The notes beneath the pieces are model-generated. The model saw only the letters and a list, made by a program, of their open reading frames with translations, searched no databases and was not told the origin of the DNA. This document shows, one piece after another, positions 20,761-31,606 of a stretch of 64,000 nt of DNA (positions are counted from its first letter, which is position 1; each line of letters opens with the position of its first letter). The stretch is from Sepiola atlantica. Its lineage: Eukaryota; Mollusca; Cephalopoda; Sepiida; Sepiolidae. A program made the translations under genes and the position numbers. Where the stretch lies: the NCBI GenBank assembly GCA_963556195.1, contig OY744529.1, forward strand, positions 64,336,580-64,400,579. Direction: 5' to 3'.

Positions 20761-20879
20761 CTAATACCACTTGGTGTCAAATATGTCCTGTCAAGAACCA
20801 GTGTCTAGAATTCCGGTTCCTGGCAGTTATGTCGAGTTTGTATCCTCCTTACCGTGTCCAGTTAGAATGGTTTTGACAT

Positions 20880-21520
20880 GCAATTGTCAATCAGCTATGC
20901 ATAAAATTGCAACTGGATTAAACTTATATCAAATCCATTGCTAAGATCGCTGGAAAAATGGTTGGATCATTCTACCGCTCCAAAAAGTACCTCACTCCTA
21001 TCGCAATCCTCTATCTGTATAAAGGTCGCATACATTGTAAAGTTGGAGTACTGCTGTTACATCTGAGGAGGTGCCACTCGGACCAGTAGAATATTGACTT
21101 TATAATCTAGTGGGGGATGATCTCTTCTCGACAGCCACTTTCTCACAGAAGAAACGTTGCTAATCTTTCTCTACTCTATCGTTATTTTCATAGAAGGTGC
21201 TTGACTGAGCTCCGATCTCTGATCTCCGATTCTTCCTCTCTGTGTGTGCCTAGCATCGGCTGGAATTTCCATGAGCAACAAAGTTTCTTTGCAAGAACTT
21301 TTCATGTGTGGAACACATTACCACAGGACTGCTTCCCTACAAACTACAGCATGATTGTCATCAAATTCAATGTCAACAACTACTTGTCATAAACCCTCAT
21401 TTTTGAATTAAAATTTTGTTCATTCCATTCATTATTTTCAATCTTTTCATAATATTCTTCATCATTCAACGAGTGGATTTTGCTCTTGATAAGCGGTGAC
21501 TCATTAGTAAAAAAACAAAA
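20880..21520 (+). pseudogene. LINE reverse-transcriptase C-terminal fragment (family J)
   Basis: Conceptual translation gives SIAKIAGKMVGSFYRSKKYL, then, after a stop and shift, HRRNVANLSLLYRYFHRR and VWNTLPQDCFP, ending at a TAA near 21392. This is the C-terminal part of a non-LTR retrotransposon polyprotein. The 3' UTR ends with GATAAGCGGTGACTCATTAG plus A-rich sequence at 21490-21520, an ending shared with the fragments at 27.2, 30.1, 51.1 and 51.4 kb. It is 5'-truncated and broken by stops. Confidence 0.75.
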
Positions 21521-22011
21521 AGACAAACAAATAAACAAGCTGTTATGGTGCCGTACCTACCTACGGAGAACTAATGGACTTGTCCACCTTATAAATACGG
21601 GAAGCATGTGACACTTGTTCTCTTCTTCCCCGACAAACCGGCAATGGCGGTTGAGAGCACCATCTCCTTGTATCTCTTTCTTTCTATTATATAATATATA
21701 CCTTTGTTCATTTAAACCATGTGTTCCTGTGTCATTCATTCGGCCTTACCTAGGTCCACAACACAAGCATAATTATTTGCACGGTAGGTTTTGTCTTAGC
21801 ATTAAATAACTAAAAATGGGTTGATATGCCATAAAACAGAAGAACCAAATGAAGACTACACCAATTGTGCGTCTTGTCCTTTCTTTAGTGTTTATGCTGA
21901 TAGATAGATTGCCATCCCTTCAGTAATAGAAGGATTCAGGATAAATTCTTTGTCAATTTGATTTATTTATTTATTTATTTAAATTAATATAATTAACATT
22001 TTTAGTTATAA

Positions 22012-22186
22012 TTTAAAACCGAAAGTATTTTAGAGGTTTTAATTTTTAAATTGTTGATGCAAGTTTTGATATGTTACATTTTAACATATCAAAAAATGTA
22101 ACGTATCTAACCTAACATATCAAAAATCGCATCAACAATTTAAAAAGTTCAAAATTAAGACGTCTGAAATATTTTCGGTTTTAAAG
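22012..22186. mobile_element. Foldback (palindromic) element
   Basis: The left arm beginning TTAAAACCGAAAGTATTTTA and the right arm ending AATATTTTCGGTTTTAA pair over about 65 bp, including AAATTGTTGATGC against GCATCAACAATTT and TTTTGATATGTTA against TAACATATCAAAA. The loop of about 40 bp contains further copies of AACATATCAAAA. No coding capacity or clear target duplication. Confidence 0.8.
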
Positions 22187-22504
22187 GCTGAAATGATGTT
22201 ACTGTATTATTTTGTCATTACATATTTTTTCAACCTCAAAGCCGTTCGCTTATATAAAGTTTGCAGATGTAATTCTTTGAAAACAAATGAACAGGACAAG
22301 AGGTGTGCCTAGAAATACTATTAAGATGCAATGTTGTGGGTGGATGAAAGGTCCTCCAAGACATAGGGAGACATGGTGGTAGAATGAGGGAGCTGAGAAT
22401 TGTATCAAAGAAAAGTGGAAACGATGGAGTGATTGAAGAAAAAGTTTAGTGAATAAGAATATGTATCTGGTGGCAAAGAGGACAGTAAGAAGAGCAATCT
22501 AGTT

Positions 22505-22871
22505 TGGGCCAAGATCAAAGTGTAGTATCTGTTCTGATGGATGCTCACTCTGTAGACCGGTATTGTCTTGGCCTTCGGGCCTTGATTCCGCCGGTCTGAG
22601 GTACTGTTCTGTGCAGTTCTAGGAGGTTCACCCTCCCAGGCTTTGCCTCCCCTCTTTGGGGAGGAGTAAGTTTATTGCTTACTGCCTGAGGCGCCCCTAC
22701 CGGGGAATGCCGACGGGGCTGCTCAGGCAATTTTTAATAGCCAGAGTGCTCACCTTCTCGGGCGCTGGCTTTTTCAAGTCCCACTTTCCTGACCCGACAT
22801 TGGGTCACATCTTACCTTGTGGGAGTAAGATAAACCTGGCCTTGTGCCTAACCTCCTGGGGAGGTAAATAA
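22505..22871 (+). mobile_element. SINE with U2 snRNA-like head, with double tail
   Basis: GGCCAAGATCAAAGTGTAGT starts the head and TAGACCGGTATTGTC the second U2-like part. The body is well conserved. The tail holds both end units, GTGGGAGTAAGATAAA and then CTCCTGGGGAGGTAAATAAA, as in copy 1. Confidence 0.85.
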
Positions 22872-23134
22872 AAAGTGTAGTATCTGTTCCGATGGATACT
22901 GCACGCTGTCCTGTGCAGTTCTAGGAGGTCCACCCTCCCAGGCTTTGCCTTCTCACCCTTTGAGAAGGGGTTAGTTTATTGCTAATCGCCTGAGGCGCCC
23001 CTACCGGGGAATGCCGACGGGGCTTCCCCGGGCAATTTTTAAGTGGCCAGAGTGCTCACCTCTCGAGCGCTGGCTTATCTAATCCAACTTTCCCGACCTT
23101 GTGTCACATCTTACCTTGTGGGAGGTAGATAAAT
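22872..23134 (+). mobile_element. SINE with U2 snRNA-like head, tandem partner, internally deleted
   Basis: It directly follows the previous copy. AAGTGTAGTATCTGTTCC is kept but the GGTATTG part of the head is deleted, so ATACTGCACGCTG runs straight into GTCCTGTGCAGTTCTAGGAG. It ends GTGGGAGGTAGATAAAT. The pair is head-to-tail with no spacer. Confidence 0.8.
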
Positions 23135-23149
23135 CAATACAACGCCAAG

Positions 23150-24660
23150 ATGGAGGCTGAGCAAGCCAGGTTTCCAGATATACTACAAAGAGATGATCAG
23201 AAAAATTAAGTATTCAGGATATCTAAGCAGATAGCAAAGACAAATATGGATGTTGTTGGAGAGAAGTGCATTCGAAATGACAATGGAGTGTTAGCACCAA
23301 ATGAACATAACAAAGATGGATGCTTGAAAATGTTATCATGAGAGATTGTTGAATACTGAGTTTTAATGGGACAGAGAAAATCTAGAAGTTGCAGAAGCAG
23401 TATCTGAACAATCAATAAGAATTGAGAAAGAAATGGTATAGGCAGTTTTGAGTAAGTTGAAGAAGGGTAAAGCTGCAGGACCCTCAGGTATTTTATTTAC
23501 TTACCTCCTCTCCAGGAGGTTAGACACAAGGTCAGATGTGGTTTTGAAAAGCCAGCACACTAGGATAAGCTCTGACCTACAAAAAGTACCTGAGCAGCCC
23601 TGTCGGCATTCCCTGATAAGGACGCCTCAGCCGATTAGCAATAAACTAACCCCTTCTCAGAAAGAAGGTAAAGCCTGGGTGGGTGGACCTCATAGAACTA
23701 AACAGAACCATACCTCAGCCCAACATACAGTAACAAAGTCACTGTTGGGCTGATTGTCGAGGACGTATCTCCAACTGGTACAAACACCTACTCAACCTGT
23801 GCCAGCAGGACCCTCAGTTATTGTTGCAGAAATGTTGAAGGTTGTGGGTGAAACAGACATTGAGATGATCACAGACTTGACAAGTCAGATCATAAAAGCT
23901 GAATTTGTTTTTAGTACAATTGCAAACTGTTTCAAGAATAAAAGAGGAGCTTCGGATGGAAGTAATTACAGAGGCTTAAAGTTGACGGATCATCTTGAAA
24001 GTGGGTGAGAGAATAATTGAGTAGCAAATAAGAAGTCAGATAAATCTAGATGGCGAAGCTCTTGAGGTTGTCAAGAAGTTTTGTTACCTTGGTGATACTA
24101 TTGGAGCACAGGGTGGAGCAGGTGCTAGTATCATTTCAAGAGTTAGGAGTGGATGGTGTAAGGTCGGGGAACTTCTTCTGTTACTAACCAGCAGAGTGTT
24201 ACCACTTTCGATCAAGAGAAGAATCTATCAGGTAGGTATGTGTCCGCAGTGTGATGATGTATGGAAGTGAAACCTGACCAGTAGGGACATGCATCGCATG
24301 GAGAGAAATGACATGAGAATGATATGATGGATGTGTAATGTGAGTCTTAAAGACAGGCTTAGTTCAGATGACTTCAGAGGAAGATTAAATGTTGAAAGTA
24401 TAGGGAGATGTGTGTAGAAAAATCGACTTTGATGGTATGGCCACATCGAAAGCAGGGATGAGTGTTCTTGGGTTAGTAGATGTAGAACTGTCGAGGTAGC
24501 AGGTTCCATTCTATAAGGGAAGGTCAAGGAAAACATGGGAGGAAGTGATAAAAATGAACCTGAGGGAAAGAGGTATAAATAAAGACCTGGCCAGAGATAG
24601 GTTAGTTTGGAAGTCAATTTCTTAAAGCCATCCAACAAATGCCAACATATAAAACAGATG
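23150..24660 (+). pseudogene. LINE polyprotein, rearranged copy A (interrupted by a SINE)
   Basis: Recognisable reverse-transcriptase-family segments appear in shifting frames. RISKQIAKTNMDVVGEKC is near 23216, GKAAGPSG near 23467, SNYRGLKLTD near 23961. After an internal deletion, FCYLGDTIGAQGGAGASI is near 24081 and the C-terminal RMERNDMRMI to GRSRKTWEEVIKMNLRERGI ends near 24580. The catalytic core of the RT is missing between 24.0 and 24.05 kb. Several stops and frameshifts make it inactive. A sister SINE with target duplications sits at 23488-23804. Confidence 0.75.
23488..23804 (-). mobile_element. Sister SINE (non-U2 head) inserted in the LINE
   Basis: On the minus strand it starts TGGCACAGGTTGAGTAGGTG and contains ATGTTGGGCTGAGG, then the shared body (AGGTCCACCCACCCAGGC) and a tail GGAGAGGAGGTAAGTAAAT. 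The direct repeat GCAGGACCCTCAG occurs at 23475-23487 and 23805-23817, and both flanks encode the LINE residues AGPS, which proves insertion into the reverse-transcriptase frame. It is the second and better-preserved copy of the family at 1188-1482. Confidence 0.85.
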
Positions 24661-24664
24661 TTAA

Positions 24665-26045
24665 ACTGAATATGATGATGATAAACTTAGATGAAATACA
24701 GTTTGATTTTATGCCTGGGTGAGGTACCACTGATACTATATTTATCCTGACACAAATGTACCTCCGTAAGAAGAAGAAAAACCTGTATTTCATTTTTGTG
24801 GATTTGGAGAAAGCTTTGGACAGAGTGCTAAAAAATGTTGTCTGATAAGCTTTGCGTAAATTAGGGCAAGCAAGTGGTTGATGAAAGTTGTTCATGTAAT
24901 GTACAGAAACGCTCAAAGTCGTGTTAGAATTAGCAGCACATTTAGTGACATATTAAAGTGGGAGTACATCAGGGATCTGTACTGAGTCCATTACCCTTCA
25001 TTTGTGTCTTAGAAGCGTTGATCCAGGTAGTTGTCCGCAAGAGATGCTTTATGCTGATGATTCAGTGCTTGCCCGTGTAACAATGGAAAGACTTGAACGA
25101 AAGTTATGGAAATTAAAAGTCTGAGAGTGAATGTTACTTAGACCAAAATGATGATTAGTGACTGTAGTGTCGGAAAGCCTCCAGAAAGAGAAAAGTTCTC
25201 CTGCTCAGTTTATAGAAAGGGAGTTTGGACAACTCAATGTTTTGTGGTACTTGTAACCATTGGCAACAAACAAAGTGCAATGGAATTATTGGTAGGTTGA
25301 GAGATGATAACCAGTTTGTGTGCAAGAATTGTAAGATAATGGAGATGGATGAGAACTCAGATGTGGAGAAAGTATATTTGGATGACGAGGCTATTGAGGT
25401 TGTTTAGAGGTTTTGTTTTAAGGATATGTGTTGCATGGAGAGAAATGATATGAGAATGATATGATGGATGTGTAATGTGAGTCTTAAAGACAGGCTTGGA
25501 TCTGATGACCTTAGAGGAAGATTAAATCTAGACAGTATAGGGAAATGTGTGCAGAACAGGAAACTTGGTTGGTTTAGTCATGTTAAAGACTGGAAGAGAG
25601 TTATTGGGTTAGTAGATGTAGAACAGTTGAGGTAGCAGGTTCAGTTCACAGGAAAACAGAAAAAAGTGAAAAGGATGAATTTGAGAATTTAGGAGAGTAG
25701 AAAGTGGACCTTGGGTTTACTTTCGGCAGTCTTGTATCTCTCGCTTCCCTTATTTTGTCCTTTAGTCCTCACATTTCATGAAAGATGTTTCTGACAAAGG
25801 AAGAATTGCTGTTTTCTGGGTCGGAATCTATCCATCTAACACTTATCATTGGCTAGTGTTTGACCTTGAAGTAGTATTTTTTTTTTAGCTCCTTACACCA
25901 AGTGGTTGTCTGGAGCGATTTTTATAAAAAAATAAAAAATAAAAAATGAAGACCTGGCCAGTGATAGGTTATTTTGGAAGTCAATTTCTAAAAGTCGTTG
26001 AACAGATGTCAGCATGTAAAACGAATATTAGTATAATGATGAAAA
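24665..26045 (+). pseudogene. LINE polyprotein, copy B, with zinc finger
   Basis: It begins in the middle of the reverse transcriptase. FIFVDLEKALDRV is at about 24792-24830. Then comes a cysteine-rich finger (CGTCNHWQQTKC near 25243 and FVCKNC near 25315) and the C-terminal RMERNDMRMI block again near 25436. Stops and an internal deletion disable it. Its 3' part is split by a foreign insert at 25690-25945, after which GACCTGGCCAGTGATAGG resumes the sequence found at the end of copy A. Clade assignment is left open. Confidence 0.7.
25690..25945 (+). mobile_element. Insertion with ATAAAAA-type tail inside LINE copy B
   Basis: About 250 bp unrelated to the LINE, containing CTCGCTTCCCTTATTTTGTC and TCATGAAAGATG, ending in AAAAAATAAAAAATAAAAAA. 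The layout (body plus simple tail) fits a SINE or LINE 3' end. Family not recognised. Confidence 0.5.
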
Positions 26046-26065
26046 CTTTCCTATAAAGATGCTGA

Positions 26066-26125
<60 letters not shown>

Positions 26126-26127
26126 AT
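26066..26127. repeat. (AT)n-(GT)n microsatellite
   Basis: (AT)n to 26109 followed by (GT)n. Confidence 0.95.
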
Positions 26128-26399
26128 GAAAGACAAAGAAAAACAATTAAACACAGGAAGAAATAAAAATCAAATGAGAAATTTGACTGGTTTCATTTGG
26201 ATGAATGAACGTCTTTAAAAAAAGTGAAGTTTTGAAATTTATTGAAAAACGAACGGGCAAACATAGGAAAGAAGACGTACAATCATACCTTTTTGGCACA
26301 TGCATAACTATTTGAAAAATATGCAGCGTATGTGAAAAAGGAAAGAGAAAGAAAAAGAAGATGAGAAAAAGAAAAATGGAAACATGGATTAATAGCAGT

Positions 26400-26731
26400 A
26401 AAAATAAGTAGTACTTGCCCGGGTTGGAGTTGATAATGCAGTGGCGAGGTATATTGCATTGTTTGAGTGCGATTTTTGCCAGATGTTTGGTTAAAGAGTA
26501 AGAGCCCAACCTAAGGTTTATGTTAGATGTTGATGAGAGAAAGATGAGAGCACTTTCGATGCACTTGCGGCGTGGGAGATAGGATTCAGTTTTGAGGATG
26601 GTGCAGTTTGTAAGGTCGAAATCGTGGGTAAAAGTGTTCCTGTGTATGCCACTTTTACCCACAATTTCGACCTTACAAACTGCACCTAAGATTCTAGTTT
26701 TGGTGTCTAAGCTGGACACATGTACAGTCAA
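26400..26731 (-). pseudogene. Penelope-like GIY-YIG endonuclease C-terminal remnant with inverted junction
   Basis: The minus-strand frame encodes FDLTNCTILKTESYLPRRK and then CIESALIFLSS. This fits the C-terminal half of the GIY-YIG endonuclease of Penelope-like elements, where a conserved Glu-Ser/Ala pair follows a basic stretch. Immediately upstream is its own inverted copy: arms 26600-26636 and 26650-26686 (37 bp, one mismatch) around a 13-nt loop. The N-terminal catalytic part and the reverse transcriptase are absent. Confidence 0.5.
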
Positions 26732-26734
26732 TCA

Positions 26735-27185
26735 CGCACGCCCTTCTATATTAATAAAATTATGAGACAACTTCACGTGTGTGTGTATTTTTCTCGCATC
26801 AAAATAATAATTCAATAATTAAACATTGAATTATTATTATTATTTTTATTTACTACTAATTGAATATTTATTGAAATTAAATATTTAATAGTGTAAATTA
26901 AAGTGAAATAAAAAGAAAATCATATTTTGAGCTTCATTAATATTTACTCTCTTCTCTCTTGTACGCTTTCACACAAGGTTGACACTAAAGTCATTCTCCC
27001 CCTTCCTGCATTTGTCACGTAATCAGCACCCCCTCTCTCTTTGTCAACCTGTTTGCTGATTTGGCACCTCTGGCTCTTACCTTCTTATCTTATATATAAA
27101 GTAGAGTCAGTCTATTCCTCGTTTCTTCGATGTTAATTCCATGTTTTAATACAAATATTGAGTTTAAAAAAAAATTTGGTTTAAT
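26735..27185. other. No gene recognised
   Basis: AT-rich sequence with ATTATTATT tracts near 26830. Nothing assignable. Confidence 0.5.
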
Positions 27186-27186
27186 T

Positions 27187-28125
27187 TTAGACTAATGAGT
27201 CACCACTTATGAAGGCCCAGATAAGGGTTAATGAGTATCAATTAGACCAACACTATGAGAGGATTGGAAACGATGGCTGAAAAGGGCAGGGTTAGATTAC
27301 GTAAGTGGACAACTCAACAAGTATTTGTTGACATTGGACTTGAAGACGATTATGTTGTAGTCAGCAAGGAAGCAGTCCTGTGGTATTGTATTTCACAGAT
27401 GGAAAGTTATTGGAAAGAAGTTCTGCTTATGGAGTTCTGTTTGGTTGTTGGTATACAGAGGAAGAATGGAAAGTTCTTTGCAGTTGTGGTCGTAAGACAA
27501 ATTCTTGTTGTTAATGTCTTACAAGGAAGAACCAGAGATCGGAGCTCAGTCGAGCACCTTCCATGGAAATAATGAGTAGAGAAAGACTAACAACGTCTCT
27601 TCTGTGAGAAATGGACTGTAGGAAAGAGAAGAGATCATCCCCCACTAGGTTGCAAAGTCGATTTTACACTCTGTCAAGGCAGGAAAAAGTGCTTTAAGCA
27701 GCACCTCCCCAGATGTGGTAGTAGTACTCCATCTTAGGCCGTATCCGACTCTTATATAATGATAGAGAAAGGACTAGTAATGTCTCTCTTGTGAGGAAGA
27801 GGCTGTAGAGAACAAGAGATCATCCACTACATTGCGAAAACGATTTTGTACTTTTAACACAAGAAAAACTGCTCTGAGTGACACCTCTCGAGATGTGGCG
27901 GCAGTACTCCATTTTAGGACATATTTGACTCTTATACAGGTAGAGGATTGCATCAAGAGTCAGGTACTTTCTGGAACGGTCGAATAATCCAATCATTTTT
28001 CCAGCGACTTTAGCAACAGATTTGATGTAAGTCTTCCATTTCAGGTCTGGAGTGAAAGTCAGTCCTAGGAGTTTATCAAAGCAAGGTGCTTCCTCAAGGA
28101 GAGCTCCATTTATTTCAGCTGACAC
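27187..28125 (-). pseudogene. LINE C-terminal fragment (family J) with internal tandem duplication
   Basis: The minus frame 28125-27820 gives LLGLTFTPDLKWKTYIKSVA, then KMIGLFDRSRKYLTLDAILY and QICPKMEYC, the C-terminal part of a non-LTR reverse transcriptase. A segment of about 185 bp is present twice (about 27585-27765 and 27775-27950), repeating the MEYC...QNR part. The 3' end (about 27187-27250) carries the family ending CCTTATCTGGGCC...GGTGACTCATTAG on the minus strand. Stops are frequent. Confidence 0.7.
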
Positions 28126-28129
28126 AAAA

Positions 28130-28900
28130 CGAGATGCCTCCGTATTTCCAGAAAAGGAACGTTGCTAGTCTCTTTCTATTTCATTATTATTTCCACGGAA
28201 GATGCTCGACTGAGCTTCAATCTTTGGTTTCTCCTTGTAAGACATTCCACCGTCTTTCTATCACAACAGAAAAAGATTTCCATTTTCTTCCTCCATGTGC
28301 CTAGCATCAGGTGTATTTTTCATGGATAGAGCTTTTTTGCAAGAGCTTCTTTGCAAGGGCTTCCCACTTATGGAACACACTACCGTTGAACTGCTTCCCA
28401 GCTGATTACAACTTGGTCGGCTTCAAATCCAATGTTAACAAATTCTTGTCATTAATCGCCCCATAAGTAATCAAAGATGGGAAGTGACGGTGGTTAATTG
28501 GATACTGACACAGACTGAGAACCTGGTTGTGCCAAGTTCGAATCCAGTCGGTCCAATAGTATCACTCTCACTTATGGATGTTGGCAACCTTCACATGGTC
28601 CCTCTTGTAAGTATCCGATTCTTTCTATAAACAATCGGTGAAAAACCCAGGGCCAACAAAACAACATCAGGCCATGCTGATTCATAGGAATTTACGTTAC
28701 TTTAGAAATTGAATAAAATCAGTTCATATCATTGATAAATGTTAGTACTCCTATAGTGTTCCTCATCTTGCGGCTGGCAATCATTTCTTTCTCATTGACC
28801 CTTATCTTCGAGTGGCTCTTGGCCTTGACAAACCAATCTATAATAGTGAAGTTGACATTAAGCAACACTTGCATGCTCATGATTTTGCATTAAATCGTTG
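28130..28900 (+). pseudogene. LINE C-terminal fragment (family J), split by a tRNA-SINE
   Basis: RNVASLFLFHYYFHGRCSTEL is encoded at about 28155-28217 and the tail reaches TCTTGTCATTAATCGCC near 28460. The LINE 3' UTR resumes at about 28725 and gives CCTTATCTTCGAGTGGCTCT near 28800. It faces the minus-strand fragment just to its left. Confidence 0.7.
28482..28720 (+). mobile_element. tRNA-derived SINE inside the LINE fragment
   Basis: GGTGGTTAATTGGATACTG (about 28488-28506) is a box-A-like segment and AAGTTCGAATCCAGTC (28534-28549) a good box B. The body ends near ACATCAGGCC. It is a SINE and not a functional tRNA, since there is no matching acceptor stem. Confidence 0.7.
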
Positions 28901-29051
28901 AGGTGACCCTCTTCTCGCAAAAAATGGCAGACATCATATCATGATATGTAAAAGGATATCGTGTCGTCGATACTCCCCGCGTGTGCGTGGTGTATGTTTA
29001 AGGATACATATATATTATATACCTCTCAGTCCAAACAAACATCCTTCAATC

Positions 29052-29426
29052 GGTTAAAAACCAGTATAGAGTTCGGAACATAATGCGATACAAAAATTGT
29101 GTATCGACGATAAATAGTGTTTCCTGTTGTTGTTTTTGTTAAATATTAGTAAATTTGGAACAATTTCGAGTTAAAATCTAATTAGTTTACGTTAGAAAAA
29201 GATGCTTTAAATGTGTATATGCATATAGTATTTCTTTTCCAACTTCCGTTTCTTCGAAGACTCCATTAGCGACTATTTACACATTTCAAACATGTTCTAA
29301 TTAAGCTTACATGCGTAAAACTTACTAATATTTAACAAAAAACAACAACACCATGAAACAATATTTATCGCCTATACACAATTTTTATATCGCATTATGT
29401 TCCGAACTCTATACTGGTTTTTAACC
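29052..29426. mobile_element. Foldback MITE with 8-bp target duplication
   Basis: A 375-bp element starting GGTTAAAAACCAGTATAGAG and ending CTCTATACTGGTTTTTAACC. The inverted repeats extend about 105 bp with few mismatches. CTTCAATC flanks it on both sides (29044-29051 and 29427-29434). An 8-bp duplication is typical of hAT and P superfamilies, but the termini do not prove which. No transposase is encoded. Confidence 0.85.
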
Positions 29427-29814
29427 CTTCAATCCATGTGAATAGTTAACTAATTATTCCAGAAAATATAGTTGTAATTCATCGGTAACTTTTTGCGATA
29501 GTGTGCAACACGTGCGGATGCATAAACCGTGTGCAACTTTGACGAGAGAAGATCGACTAACTTGCAGAAATGACCCTGTGAACTGATTCAGATGATACAT
29601 TACTGCAAAGCAAACATAAATAATTGAATGTGAAACCGACCCGCGGGGAAAACACCGACAAGATATACATTTACTATCATGTAACAAGATCTCAGATTTC
29701 CAAACTTAAAAAGAGAATTATTTTTGTCATGTTGCTGAGAAGCAGGCTGAACAGCGAGCTTCATGCCAGCCCATCGGAATACTCAGAGACGAAATGCCTG
29801 CGAAAAGGCAAGAA

Positions 29815-30478
29815 TCCTATAGAAGAGAGGTTACTAGTCTTCTTCTACTCTATCAATATTTTCATCTGGTGATACCAGATCAGGCTGCCCTGTGGCTCCC
29901 TGAGACGAAATTCACCTATATTGACGGTTTTTTTTTTTTTTTTTTTTTGTAAAACTTAATTATGTTCTACAAAACCAAAAACAAAAACAACAGCCCCTCT
30001 CCCTTTCTCCCTCCCCTTTTTTATTTTATTTTTAGAACTTGAAGCATAAATCTTTTACTATAATGACCAGATTCGGCATTAAATAACCCAAAAAGGGTTT
30101 ATATGCCGTAAAACAAAACTACCACCAATATTTTCATGGTAGGTACTCGACTGAGCTGAAATGTATGCCCCCCCCCTCTGTAAAACATTCAAAACAAAAA
30201 CTCGTCTATTTACAACCACTGTAAATAATTTCCCTACCCGTTTGTGAAACACAATACCACGAGGCTGCTTCCCAGCTGAATACAACATGGTCGTTTTCAA
30301 GTCCAATGTAAACAAATTCTTGTTGAGCCGTCCTCTTAAATAATACAAATACTTCTCAGTTTCAACCATCGTCACCAATCATCACGGTGTTGGGTCACCG
30401 TCCTCTTAACAGACTCATTACCTCTTATCCTCGAGTTGCCTTTGGGCCTTAGTTGGTAAGCGGTGATTTGTTAGTACG
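29815..30478 (+). pseudogene. LINE C-terminal fragment (family J), interrupted
   Basis: A piece at 29815-29875 (AGAGAGGTTACTAGTCTTCT) and a longer piece from about 30112 (ATATTTTCATGGTAGGTACT) are parts of the same LINE tail, separated by about 240 bp with T-, A- and C-runs. ACACAATACCACGAGGCTGC and ATGTAAACAAATTCTTGTTG follow. The end CTTATCCTCGAGTTGCCTTT...AGCGGTGATTTGTTAG matches the family 3' end. At 30073-30102 a hairpin (CGGCATTAAATAACCC / GGGTTTATATGCCG) lies just before the tail. Confidence 0.65.
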
Positions 30479-30479
30479 T

Positions 30480-31560
30480 AAAATAAAACTCTATAATAAA
30501 GAGCAATGCGTATTTGTTTGTAAATATATATCCGTGCCGTCACACCGTCTGCTCATCGAAAAGAGAACACAATCAGGCGTTTTGATTCTTTTTTTTCTTT
30601 TACTTTCTGTGTATCTTTCTATGCCGATTTATACGTTGTTTTTTTTTCTTTTCCTTTTTTTTTAAAACTTCCCAGTTTGGGAGTTTTCTTTCTTTTTTTT
30701 TTTTTTATTTCTTTCGCATTTTTTTTTAAGTGAGCGACGATTGTTCTCTTTCAATTTCATTTTTTAACCTCTTACGAAATCCTTCACTCTGAATAAAAAA
30801 AGTCAATGGTAGATGTTTTTCTTTTCTTTAGGCCATCCAAAATGATGCAAATAAATTATACATGGAAAATTAAATTACTGATGTAATTCTATGATTTTAT
30901 ATGAATATTACTGCAAATACTGGCGAAGCATAATATCCCCCCCGTTATTTTTGACTAGTATTAAATATTGAGTTAGCGGAATATATTTTAGAATTAAGTC
31001 TAGAAAGTTTACATGAACAGGGCTCGACTCCAACGCCAGTGAAATCCGATAAACGAAGCAGATAGTTGATATACGAATCTGAAAGATATTCAGTTTCAGT
31101 TGGGAACGTAGAGAAATCGAACACAAGGCAATTAAGATCTCAACAAACAGCCAGACGAAACTCTCTAGTTAAGTAAATGGTATTATCGTCAAGTAAATTT
31201 AACCTATAAAGTTATCGTGTGAGATTTAAAAAGTTGAACCTAAATAGCATTTAAGCTAACATAGAAAACTTTTATTCTGACGAGACAATTTTAATTTATT
31301 TTTGTTGTACCAGGTCATTGGCAATATAATAACGCACTTCGCTGCAGTTCGTTTAAAAAAAATGATGTAGTACCGTCCGGACAACTGGTAATATGGAAAC
31401 ATTTTTCACTTATGACAACAACACAAATCATCAAGGGGGCTAACTCATATTTTAATTGAAGTATATAAAACGAGTTGTCTCCCTTACAACGAAAATGTTA
31501 TTTCTTTTTCTGAATAAGTTTTTAAAATGATGGCCAAACAAATAACAATTATAAACTAAA
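30480..31560. other. No gene recognised
   Basis: T-rich homopolymer stretches near 30580-30730, then unique-looking AT-rich sequence. No assignable features. Confidence 0.5.
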
Positions 31561-31569
31561 ACGACTTCA

Positions 31570-31606
31570 CTGCATCCCGAGCAACGCCGGATAGATACAA
31601 CTAGTA
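31570..31606 (+). mobile_element. Possible Helitron 3' end
   Basis: CATCCCGAGCAACGCCGGAT followed by ACAACTAGT resembles the hairpin and CTAG-T end at 16986-17014, but the stem is shortened. Weak evidence. Confidence 0.3.

Noticed and set aside
24228..24638. 136-codon minus-strand frame as a gene
   Set aside because: It is the antisense shadow of the LINE C-terminal coding region on the plus strand.
26147..26403. C-terminal extension of the 194-codon minus-strand frame
   Set aside because: The lower part is Phe/Leu/Ser-rich low-complexity sequence from purine runs; only the upper part resembles a Penelope-like protein.
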